From CAYRML01 sp964425485 (GTDB taxonomy: Bacteria; Bacillota; Dehalobacteriia; UBA4068), in NCBI GenBank assembly GCA_964425485.1, contig CAYRML010000071.1, forward strand, positions 1 through 7,013: a stretch of 7,013 nucleotides of DNA. The letters run 5' to 3'. The notes under the pieces were generated by a model. That model saw only the letters and a list, made by a program, of their open reading frames with translations, was not told where the DNA came from and ran no database searches. Made by a program: the position numbers and the translations under genes. Shown one piece after another: positions 1 through 5,885 of this stretch. Numbering within the stretch: the stretch's first letter is position 1; every line of letters starts with the position of its first letter.

Positions 1-436
1 CATATCTTTTATATATTGCGATTTGTAAGTTAATGTGTTCTTTTTTTGAGGCAAAACCATTAATTATTCCAATAATTATATATTTGTCATTATATAAATA
101 TTTATTGATGATTTTATTAATTTTAATATTTTTTATATAACCTAATTTAATGTTATTGAATAAAACTTCTATAGTTTCAGTAGTTTTATCTTGAACAAAA
201 AAGACATTCTGGCCTAACTTAATATCTTTATGATCAATGACATACTCTTGGGTTATTATCACTTTTACATTATAAAAAGCTTCTTTAAGAATATACTGGA
301 ATGCGGACTTTTCAAACCTTATCACCTTTTTATTGCCGGCAATAAGATTTTCTTCCGATCTTGAATCTTCATATTTTTTTAAGATAGAATCTTGAATATT
401 CCGAAGCGTACTATGACAAACATCTTTTTCTTCCAT
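1..436 (-). CDS. Hypothetical protein, 5' part only, possible HIRAN-like region
   Basis: An open frame on the minus strand starts at the ATG at 436-434 and runs without a stop for 145 codons to the left edge, so the C terminus is missing. A GGGG-containing ribosome site (AGCGGGG on the minus strand) lies 7 bases before the ATG, and an extended -10 promoter lies further upstream. The protein begins MEEKDVCHSTLRN and is rich in Lys, Ile and Asn. Residues of about 50-130 have a pattern reminiscent of HIRAN domains: a short strand, 'LGQNVFFV', a strand of the 'TIEVLF' type, then 'LGYIKN' and a helix ending in 'INKYL'. HIRAN domains are known as DNA-end or stalled-fork binding modules in nucleases and helicases, but I give this match low weight. 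Base composition is visibly more AT-rich than the operon to its right, which may indicate a different origin. No function can be assigned from this part alone. Confidence 0.6.
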   Translation of the reverse strand, partial: MEEKDVCHSTLRNIQDSILKKYEDSRSEENLIAGNKKVIRFEKSAFQYILKEAFYNVKVIITQEYVIDHKDIKLGQNVFFVQDKTTETIEVLFNNIKLGYIKNIKINKIINKYLYNDKYIIIGIINGFASKKEHINLQIAIYKRY

Positions 437-495
437 ATCAATACCCCGCTTTCTGCTTCAGATCATCGAATAAATATAAAGATATAGTAATATTA

Positions 496-524
496 ATTAT
501 AACACTAGAATTCAGGTATGGATA
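496..524 (-). promoter_or_regulatory. Probable sigma-A promoter, extended -10, for the leftward gene
   Basis: On the minus strand the sequence TGTTATAAT (504-496) is a perfect extended -10 (TGn followed by TATAAT). The -35 position 17 bases upstream (524-519, TATCCA) is poor, as is common with extended -10 promoters. Transcription would start near 489, leaving a leader of about 50 bases before the ATG at 436. Confidence 0.5.
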
Positions 525-574
525 GGAAACCGGGGCAAGAAAATCTTTATTAGAAAAATAATTTTCTGGGCTAG

Positions 575-604
575 TTGCAGGTATTAAGGCATTCAATGTA
601 TAAT
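575..604 (+). promoter_or_regulatory. Probable sigma-A promoter of the transporter/partner-switch operon
   Basis: TTGCAG at 575-580 and a perfect TATAAT at 599-604 are separated by 18 bases. Transcription would start near 611, about 45 bases before the first gene. No other equally good promoter is seen between here and 5565, which fits one transcript for the operon. The call rests on motif match only. Confidence 0.5.
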
Positions 605-628
605 TCTATCTAAAAATAATATGTCTTG

Positions 629-641
629 TTACATAATGTGA
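629..641 (+). promoter_or_regulatory. Imperfect palindrome, possible operator
   Basis: TTACATAATGTGA is an almost perfect 13-base palindrome centred on one A, with one mismatched pair. It lies just downstream of the predicted transcription start of the operon, where a repressor could act. It matches no regulator consensus that I know, and a chance occurrence in AT-rich DNA is possible. Confidence 0.2.
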
Positions 642-656
642 TATTTTATCTTAATT

Positions 657-2087
657 TTGAAGGTGATAAATATAAACGATATAATTAACTTGTCGATCGA
701 TCTCGTTAAAAATATGTCAGTAGTTATTGTGCTGGCCTATGTCTTGACCAGAACCGGCATATTTTCTTCTCTGATGAAAAAACAGAGCATTAGCTGGAAG
801 CAGCGTATAATTTTGATCATCGTTTTTGGTCTGTTTTCTATTTTTGGTACCTTGAGTGGTATTGATATCAATGGTGCTATTGCCAATATTCGTGATTTGG
901 GGCCTGCTATTGCCGGTTTGCTTGGCGGTCCTCTGGTCGGGATCGGAGCCGGACTGATAGGTGGTATCCATCGTTACGGCTTGGGTGGCATTACAGCATT
1001 TCCTTGTTCCATATCAACTATTTTGGCTGGTTTGGTCGGCGGCTTGATTTATTATCATAAGAAGGGTGAGTTCCCCGGCATCAAGGAAGCCGTAATATTT
1101 ATGGGCCTTTTTGAGGCATTTCATATGGGGTTGAATCTACTGATAGTGCGGCCTTTTGATCAGATCCTCATCATCATAAAAAGTGTCAGCCTGCCTATGA
1201 TTTTTACAGGTGCTTTAGGTATGGGCATTTTTGCTTTTGTTGTCCACAACTTGGTCAAGGAAAGGGAGACTCAAAAGCAAAAAGAGCTGATCGAGGGGGA
1301 ATTAACAGTTGCCCGCGAGATTCAGATGAGTATTGTGCCCAAAATTTTCCCAGCTTTCCCCGGCCGGCCGGAATTTGATGTATTTGCTGTTTTATATCCC
1401 GCTAAAGAAGTCGGAGGGGATCTCTATGATTTCTTTTTATTAGATGATGACCATCTTTGCTTTACTGTTGGTGATGTATCGGGTAAAGGTGTCCCGGCAT
1501 CTCTTTTTATGGCCGTGACTAAGACGTTGATAAAAGCAAAAGCTGATATAAAAACAGCCGACAACCTCAAGGCTGATGAGATTTTGCATGCGGTAAATAA
1601 TGTGCTTTGTGAAGAGAACGATTCCGGCATGTTTGTCACCGATTTTTTAGGCATATTGACTATTTCCAGCGGTGAAGTTGTCTATAGTAATGGCGGACAT
1701 AATTTGCCCTATATACTGAGACATGACGGTACTTTGATCATGTTGCCCAAACTGGCCGGAATGGCACTGGGTGTGATGGATGGCATAACATATCACAGTG
1801 CCAGTGTGAAATTGAATCCCGGAGACAGTCTGATCATGTATACAGATGGCGTAACTGAAGCCATGAACGAAGCCGGAGTATTGTTTGGTGAAAAACGCCT
1901 GGAGGACTGTTTGACGGGATTAATTGGTAAAGATGCCAAAGAGGAAGTGGAAATTATCCTTGATGCCACTCATAGTTTTGTGGATAAAGCGGAGCAATCC
2001 GATGATATTACTATAGTTGTTTTAAAATACTTAGGAGATGACGAAAAAGAACTTATGGCAGTAAAAAAGGAGATGTCTTATGATTAA
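657..2087 (+). CDS. Membrane PP2C (SpoIIE-type) serine phosphatase with LytS-like 5TM sensor domain
   Basis: Residues of about 18-200 form a hydrophobic multi-pass region with hallmarks of the 5TM receptor domain of LytS-type sensors (INGAIANIRDLGP near 71-83, the Gly-rich segment 87-103, and IHRYGLGG). A charged helical linker (about 200-228, ending in AREIQMSIVP) leads to a SpoIIE/RsbU-type phosphatase domain. Its metal-binding Asp motifs are all present: GGDLYD (D255), VGDVSGKG (D273), YTDG (D397) and QSDD (D449/D450). It should therefore be active. Known relatives dephosphorylate the phospho-serine of STAS anti-sigma antagonists; the STAS protein at 4792 is the obvious substrate. The sensed ligand is unknown; related 5TM domains in BtsS/YpdA sense pyruvate. 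The start is uncertain: TTG 657 has no ribosome site before it, whereas a good site (AAGGTG, 660-665) sits 6 bases before an in-frame ATA at 672. ATG 714 is another in-frame choice but lacks a ribosome site. The last 8 bases overlap the next gene. Confidence 0.9.
   Translation: MKVININDIINLSIDLVKNMSVVIVLAYVLTRTGIFSSLMKKQSISWKQRIILIIVFGLFSIFGTLSGIDINGAIANIRDLGPAIAGLLGGPLVGIGAGLIGGIHRYGLGGITAFPCSISTILAGLVGGLIYYHKKGEFPGIKEAVIFMGLFEAFHMGLNLLIVRPFDQILIIIKSVSLPMIFTGALGMGIFAFVVHNLVKERETQKQKELIEGELTVAREIQMSIVPKIFPAFPGRPEFDVFAVLYPAKEVGGDLYDFFLLDDDHLCFTVGDVSGKGVPASLFMAVTKTLIKAKADIKTADNLKADEILHAVNNVLCEENDSGMFVTDFLGILTISSGEVVYSNGGHNLPYILRHDGTLIMLPKLAGMALGVMDGITYHSASVKLNPGDSLIMYTDGVTEAMNEAGVLFGEKRLEDCLTGLIGKDAKEEVEIILDATHSFVDKAEQSDDITIVVLKYLGDDEKELMAVKKEMSYD
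660..674 (+). promoter_or_regulatory. Ribosome binding site that argues against the TTG start
   Basis: AAGGTG at 660-665 is the only good Shine-Dalgarno sequence near the start of the phosphatase gene. It lies inside the reading frame that opens at TTG 657. With a spacer of 6 bases it points to ATA at 672-674, a non-standard start codon. Starting there gives an N terminus of about 14 residues before the first membrane helix, which is reasonable for LytS-type domains. Confidence 0.4.
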
Positions 2088-2871
2088 GAAAAAAAAGATT
2101 CCGATGTTTTGTGTAGTATTGCTCTTGCTTTTGGCGCTTACAATGGGAGGTTGCGGCAGCAGCGATGGAGAAATTACCGAGCTTGCCCAACTTGATGGCC
2201 AAGTATTTGCCGTGCCGACAGGCACTGCTGCCGATCAGTTGGTTTTATCAAAAATTCCCAACGCGCAATTTCAATATTATAATACCGTGTTTGATGCCTG
2301 TCTGGCTGTCAAATCGGGCAAAGCTGTTGCCGCCGCTTATGATGAGCCGATTTTAAGAAATATCGCTGCCAAAACTGAAGGCCTTTATGTCCTGCCGGAG
2401 ATGATTACGGAAAATAATTATGCTTTTGCCGTTCAATTGGATAATAAAGAACTAAAAGCTACTATTGATAAAGTAATCAATGATCTGAAAAGCAATGGCA
2501 CCTATGATGATATGTTGAAACGCTGGCTGCCGGAAACAGGCGCCCCTGCCTCAATGCCGGAAATTCCGCTGACCGGCGATAATGGCGTTCTCCGGTTCGG
2601 TACGGCTGCCATAACCGAGCCCTTTTCTTTTGTGGATGGAAGCCACGAAGAGGTGGGTTTTGATATCGAGCTGGCTAAATATGTGGCCCAGGAATTAGGG
2701 ATGAAGCTGGAAATCGTCGACTTGGACTTTGTTTCTCTGCTGCCTGCTTTAGCTTCAGACAAGGTGGATATGATCGGTGCTTGTTTGACTATTACCGAGG
2801 AAAGAGCCAAAAGCGTCTTATTTTCCGAACCCTATTATGAAGGCGGTATAGCTGCTTTGGTCAAAAAATAG
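2080..2871 (+). CDS. Substrate-binding lipoprotein of a polar amino acid ABC importer, lobes in permuted order
   Basis: This should be the extracytoplasmic receptor that delivers ligand to the permease at 2881. Residues 1-24 are a lipoprotein signal ending in LTMGGC, with C25 as the lipidation site. The mature part is about 238 residues, normal for SBP_bac_3 proteins, but the order is reversed. Residues 31-150 match the second half of the family: ITELAQLDG, the PTGT loop (G48, T49), the 'SGK...YD' strand (D88 at the place of the amino-group-binding Asp), and the closing helix SNGTYDDMLKRW. A linker at 151-168 leads to the first half at 169-263: LRFGTAAITEPFSF, VGFDIELAK, and TITEER with R242 at the place of the carboxylate-binding Arg, ending FSEPYYEGG. 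Conserved ligand contacts suggest an amino acid ligand, but I cannot say which. AAAGGAG sits before ATG 2080, which overlaps the phosphatase stop. Confidence 0.88.
   Translation: MIKKKKIPMFCVVLLLLLALTMGGCGSSDGEITELAQLDGQVFAVPTGTAADQLVLSKIPNAQFQYYNTVFDACLAVKSGKAVAAAYDEPILRNIAAKTEGLYVLPEMITENNYAFAVQLDNKELKATIDKVINDLKSNGTYDDMLKRWLPETGAPASMPEIPLTGDNGVLRFGTAAITEPFSFVDGSHEEVGFDIELAKYVAQELGMKLEIVDLDFVSLLPALASDKVDMIGACLTITEERAKSVLFSEPYYEGGIAALVKK
2530..2583 (+). other. Linker joining the two permuted lobes of the binding protein
   Basis: Codons 151-168 (PETGAPASMPEIPLTGDN) are rich in Pro, Gly and small residues and lack family motifs. They join the end of the canonical C-terminal helix to the start of the canonical first strand. 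In SBP_bac_3 structures the native N and C termini both lie on lobe 1, so a linker of this length could bridge them in a permuted protein. Confidence 0.6.
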
Positions 2872-2880
2872 AGGGCCAAG

Positions 2881-3684
2881 ATGAAAAAAGGAGAACGACT
2901 TTTATTAATTTTTGCGCTGATAGGTTTAATTTTGTGTCTGACAGGCTGCGGAAAAACAGAAGGCATCAATAGCATCATATCATTTTTTCAGGGTGTTTCC
3001 CAAAGTTTCTATAACAATATCATCTTGGAAGACCGCTATCTCTTAATTCTGGATGGCTTGAAAACAACAGTAATAATTTCTATTCTGTCGCTTGTTTTCG
3101 GTACTTTGCTGGGTGCTCTGCTTTGTTATATGAGCATATGCCACAACAAAGTTTTAAATTCAATTGCCAAAGTATACATAATGATTTTGCAAGGCACTCC
3201 GGTGCTGGTGCTGTTGATGATTATCTTCTATGTGATATTTGCCTCGGTCAATATCAATGCTATTTTCATTTCCATGATCGCCTTTGGACTAAATTTTGCT
3301 GCTTCTGCCTCAGAGATATTTAGTAACGGTATAAAAAGTGTTGATAAAGGCCAGACAGAAGCCGGCATTGCCATGGGTTTTACCAAAACCCAGACCTTTG
3401 TTCATATTATATTACCACAGGCAATCAGAAGGATAATGCCTATCTACCAGGGAGAATTTATTAATATGGTCAAGGAAACTTCCGTGGTAGGTTATATTGC
3501 TGTGCAGGACCTGACTAAGGCCAGTGATATTATTCGCAGCCGGACTTTTGACGCCTTCTTCCCTTTGATTATCGCAGCTGCCATCTATTTTGTGATTACC
3601 TGGCTGTTGATTTTGGTGCTTAGCTATGTAGAGCGAAGAATAAATCCTAAAGCCACAAAGAGGCAGGTGAGAAAAGCAGCATGA
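2881..3684 (+). CDS. Amino-acid-type ABC transporter permease with N-terminal lipoprotein signal
   Basis: This is the membrane channel subunit of a polar amino acid importer (HisM/GlnP-type). Membrane segments are visible at about 60-84, 96-121, 125-147 and 226-250. The cytoplasmic EAA loop that docks the ATPase is at 160-180 (EAGIAMGF, then HIILPQA), followed by VKETSVVGYIAVQDLT near 197-212, typical of this family. The odd feature is the N terminus: a charged start, a hydrophobic run and a perfect lipobox LTGC with C23, then only about 35 residues before the first true membrane helix. This resembles the start of a binding-protein/permease fusion from which the binding protein has been lost or split off. 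If processed, the permease would be lipid-anchored with an outside N terminus. The gene starts 9 bases after the binding-protein stop, with AGAGGG as ribosome site, and its stop overlaps the ATPase start (ATGA). Confidence 0.9.
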   Translation: MKKGERLLLIFALIGLILCLTGCGKTEGINSIISFFQGVSQSFYNNIILEDRYLLILDGLKTTVIISILSLVFGTLLGALLCYMSICHNKVLNSIAKVYIMILQGTPVLVLLMIIFYVIFASVNINAIFISMIAFGLNFAASASEIFSNGIKSVDKGQTEAGIAMGFTKTQTFVHIILPQAIRRIMPIYQGEFINMVKETSVVGYIAVQDLTKASDIIRSRTFDAFFPLIIAAAIYFVITWLLILVLSYVERRINPKATKRQVRKAA

Positions 3685-4772
3685 TCAAAGTGGAACATCT
3701 TTCTAAAAAATTCGGTGATCTTACCGTTCTTAAAGATCTTAATACCAAGATAGAAAAGGGAGAGGTTATTGCCATCATCGGCCCTTCCGGTACGGGAAAA
3801 AGCGTCTTTTTGCGTTGTCTTAATCTGCTGGAGAAGCCTACGGGCGGTAAAATCTTCGTTGATGGAGTGGATATCCTTGATAAAAATACCGATATTACCA
3901 AGATCAGACAAAGGATGGGTATGGTTTTTCAGTCCTATAATCTATTTGTGAATTTTACTGTTCTAGAGAATGTGGCCATCGGACCTATTAAATTATTAGG
4001 CCAAAGTAAAGCCGAAGCCGAAAAAAGGGCCATGGAACTATTGAAAATGGTAGGCTTGGCCGAGAGAAGCCAGAGTTTTCCTGACGAGCTGTCCGGCGGC
4101 CAAAAGCAGAGAGTTGCGATTGCCCGCTGCCTTTCTATGGATCCGGAAATCATCCTCTTTGACGAACCGACCTCTGCTCTTGACCCGACTATGGTTAGCG
4201 AGGTTGTGGCGGTTATTCGGCGTTTGGCTAAAGATGGTATGACCATGATTATTGTTTCTCATGAAATGGAATTTGCTAGAAATGTGGCCAAACGGGTCTT
4301 TTTCATGGAAGAAGGGGGCATTTATGAAGAGGGAACCCCCGAGCAGATTTTTAATGATCCGCAAAAGGAAAAAACCAAGACCTTTATTAACCGCATCCGC
4401 AGTTTCCAATATCATATTGCCACTCCTGATTATGATTTATATGCCATGAATGCGGAGATCGAGGCCTTTTGCGAAAAATATGGCTTCCCTAAAAAGGTCA
4501 GACACAATGTTTTGTTATTGCTGGAAGAACTGCTGGCTATGATGAATCCGGCCGGTCAGTGGTCAGAAATCGATATTTGTTTATCTTATTCGGAGAAATA
4601 TGATTATTTAAACTTGACCATCGAGAACAGCGGCGAAAAATTCAATCCCTTGGAGGATAATGATTTATTTGATGATCTAGGCATCGCCATTATCCGTAAT
4701 TTGTGCGAAAACCTGGGATATGAGCGGGTTGATGATAAGAATAGAGTTAGTTTGATCGTTAAAAAAGGATAA
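3681..4772 (+). CDS. ABC transporter ATPase (amino acid type) fused to a degenerate RsbW-like domain
   Basis: Residues 1-240 are a full GlnQ/HisP-type nucleotide-binding domain: Walker A GPSGTGKS (34-41), Q-loop Q84, signature LSGGQ (137-141), Walker B ILFDEP with D-loop SALD (158-168), and switch H194. Relatives normally end near residue 240. Here about 120 residues follow (243-363) that resemble the GHKL/HATPase_c_2 fold of RsbW/SpoIIAB and align with the kinase at 5155: helix LLLLEELLAMM (278-288), strand/turn IENSGEKFNP (314-323), and DDLGIAIIRN (331-340). Key ATP-site residues are changed: the Mg-binding Asn is M287, the adenine-binding Asp is N316, and the GG before LG is DD (331-332), while E283 and LGI remain. 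I infer that the tail is a binding module for the STAS protein or for the kinase, not an active kinase. Other importers also carry regulatory C-terminal domains on this subunit (MalK, MetN, OpuAA). ATG 3681 overlaps the permease stop by 4 bases, with AGGTGA upstream. Confidence 0.92.
   Translation: MIKVEHLSKKFGDLTVLKDLNTKIEKGEVIAIIGPSGTGKSVFLRCLNLLEKPTGGKIFVDGVDILDKNTDITKIRQRMGMVFQSYNLFVNFTVLENVAIGPIKLLGQSKAEAEKRAMELLKMVGLAERSQSFPDELSGGQKQRVAIARCLSMDPEIILFDEPTSALDPTMVSEVVAVIRRLAKDGMTMIIVSHEMEFARNVAKRVFFMEEGGIYEEGTPEQIFNDPQKEKTKTFINRIRSFQYHIATPDYDLYAMNAEIEAFCEKYGFPKKVRHNVLLLLEELLAMMNPAGQWSEIDICLSYSEKYDYLNLTIENSGEKFNPLEDNDLFDDLGIAIIRNLCENLGYERVDDKNRVSLIVKKG
4407..4769 (+). other. RsbW-like GHKL domain fused to the ABC ATPase
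   Basis: This is the coding segment for residues 243-363 of the ATPase. Alignment by eye to the kinase encoded at 5155 places E283 on E43, M287 on N47, N316 on D77, G318 on G79, D331/D332 on G102/G103 and G334 on G105. The fold signature is kept, while three nucleotide-binding positions are lost. Confidence 0.7.
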
Positions 4773-4791
4773 TATTTGAAGGGGAGTTATT

Positions 4792-5097
4792 ATGGATATA
4801 AAAAAAGTCACCAACGACAACACTGTTACTGTTGCTTTGACCGGCAGGCTGGATACTGTAACCAGTGTGCAGCTCTCAAATGAGCTAAATCCGATTCTTG
4901 AAACTGGATCAGCAAATTTGATATTTGATTTTAAGGAATTGGAATATATCAGCAGCGCCGGGTTGCGGGTTATTCTTATGGCACAAAAGAAAATCAATGC
5001 TCAGAGCATGGATATGGAGATTATTGGGGCTAATGAAATGGTTAAGGAAGTGTTTGATATGACAGGGTTTTCCGAAATCCTGAATATTTCCTGCTAA
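4792..5097 (+). CDS. STAS-domain anti-sigma factor antagonist
   Basis: This 101-residue protein is a single STAS domain of the SpoIIAA/RsbV type, the usual full length. It shows the N-terminal strand VTVALTGRLDT, then LIFDFKELEYISSAGLRVI, the helix-capping signature of the family. By alignment to SpoIIAA the phosphorylated Ser is S55 (in ISSAGL); the Asp that often precedes it is Ser here, which is common in this subfamily. Known members are phosphorylated by an RsbW-like kinase and dephosphorylated by a PP2C phosphatase; unphosphorylated, they bind the kinase and release its target. All partners are encoded in this operon. Here it may also bind the RsbW-like tail of the ABC ATPase, whose gene ends 19 bases upstream. 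A good ribosome site (AGGGGAG) precedes ATG 4792. Confidence 0.92.
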   Translation: MDIKKVTNDNTVTVALTGRLDTVTSVQLSNELNPILETGSANLIFDFKELEYISSAGLRVILMAQKKINAQSMDMEIIGANEMVKEVFDMTGFSEILNISC

Positions 5098-5154
5098 AAA
5101 CTTTTCCAATCTATACGAACCGGTTGCATCTTAATAGTTAGGGAGGTTTTTTAA

Positions 5155-5565
5155 TTGGAAAAATTAAGAGTAAAAGCCATAATGGATAATTATGATAAAT
5201 GTATATCCTTTATCGAGGAACAATTACAAAAATCCGGTTTTGATAACAAGGCCATAATTAAAGTCGTCACTGCCTGTGAAGAAATCATTGTCAATGTTAT
5301 GAATTATGCCTATTCTCCCAAGGAGGGTGAATTGGATATAGTTTTTGAGGACGATGTTGATGCCGTAAAAATCACTTTTGTTGATAATGGCAACCCCTTT
5401 AATCCTTTGGATAATCCAGATGTGGATATTACTTTGCCCGTCGACCAGCGTGAAATCGGCGGCTTAGGGATCTTGATGGTCAAAAAGTTTATGGATGATG
5501 TAAATTATGAGTATAAAAATCATCAGAATATCTTAACCGTCATGAAAAGACATCTGTCAAAATGA
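5155..5565 (+). CDS. RsbW-like serine kinase / anti-sigma factor (HATPase_c_2)
   Basis: This 136-residue protein has the length and motifs of SpoIIAB/RsbW GHKL kinases: N-box EEIIVNVMNYAY (41-53, with E43 as probable catalytic base and N47 as Mg ligand), G1 box VDNGNPFNP (76-84, D77), and G2 box GGLGILMVKK (102-111). The nucleotide site looks intact, so it should bind ATP and phosphorylate the STAS protein just upstream at S55. In known systems the unphosphorylated STAS protein sequesters such a kinase, which otherwise inhibits a sigma factor or another target; no sigma gene is present here, so the output is unknown. Translation probably starts at TTG 5155, as a strong GGGAGG site (5141-5146) lies 8 bases before it. 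The 57-base gap to the STAS gene contains an AACCGGTT palindrome but no terminator. Confidence 0.92.
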   Translation: MEKLRVKAIMDNYDKCISFIEEQLQKSGFDNKAIIKVVTACEEIIVNVMNYAYSPKEGELDIVFEDDVDAVKITFVDNGNPFNPLDNPDVDITLPVDQREIGGLGILMVKKFMDDVNYEYKNHQNILTVMKRHLSK

Positions 5566-5618
5566 GGTTGTTAAATACGGTGCGCTCAGGAAAACAAAAC
5601 AGGAAGTGGGCTTTTATC

Positions 5619-5885
5619 ATGAAAGAAAATTATTGTCAAAGCTGTTGCATGCCAATGGGTAATACCGATGAAATGTATGGAACGAATGCTGACGGCAGTA
5701 AAAGTGGAGATTACTGCGAGAATTGTTTTGAAAATGGTGAGTTTACAATGAATTGTTCAATGGATGAAATGATTGAGTTTTGTGTCCCCCACATGGCTTC
5801 CGCCAATGTCGGTATTAGCGAAGATACAGCCCGGAACATGATGCGGGAGTTCTTCCCAACATTGAAACGCTGGACGCAAATCTAA
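5619..5885 (+). CDS. Small putative zinc-ribbon protein
   Basis: This 88-residue protein belongs to a widespread family of short zinc-ribbon proteins of unknown role (Pfam 'putative zinc ribbon domain' type). It has two CxxC pairs, YCQSCC near the N terminus and YCENC about 28 residues later, with YGTNADGSKSGDYC between them, then a conserved tail with MDEMIEFCVP and a C-terminal FFPTLKRW. The first knuckle reads CQSCC, where family members usually have Gly after the second Cys, so there is an extra Cys. I prefer ATG 5619 because AGGAAGTGGG lies 8 bases before it and relatives begin close to the first Cys pair. An in-frame ATG at 5562 overlaps the kinase stop but has no ribosome site and would add 19 atypical residues. 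It may be read through from the operon, but nothing in its sequence ties it to transport. Confidence 0.85.
   Translation: MKENYCQSCCMPMGNTDEMYGTNADGSKSGDYCENCFENGEFTMNCSMDEMIEFCVPHMASANVGISEDTARNMMREFFPTLKRWTQI

Larger units (their letters stand above)
657..5565 (+). other. Operon: amino-acid-type ABC importer plus partner-switching module
   Basis: Six genes on one strand are packed with an 8-base overlap, a 9-base gap, a 4-base ATGA overlap, a 19-base gap and a 57-base gap. This spacing implies cotranscription and, for the first four genes, translational coupling. The gene order is phosphatase, binding protein, permease, ATPase/RsbW-like fusion, STAS protein, RsbW-like kinase. The transporter genes are thus embedded between the phosphatase and the STAS/kinase pair, which argues for one functional unit and not two neighbouring operons. 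Confidence 0.8.

Noticed and set aside
1424..1654. Open frames on the minus strand inside the operon genes
   Set aside because: They lie opposite well-supported genes, lack ribosome sites and encode low-complexity sequences without family motifs.
5118..5125. AACCGGTT between the STAS and kinase genes as a terminator stem
   Set aside because: Eight-base palindrome without loop or T tract; not terminator-like and probably chance.
5562..5618. Upstream in-frame ATG for the zinc-ribbon gene
   Set aside because: It overlaps the kinase stop and lacks a ribosome site, while ATG 5619 has one and gives the N terminus expected for the family.
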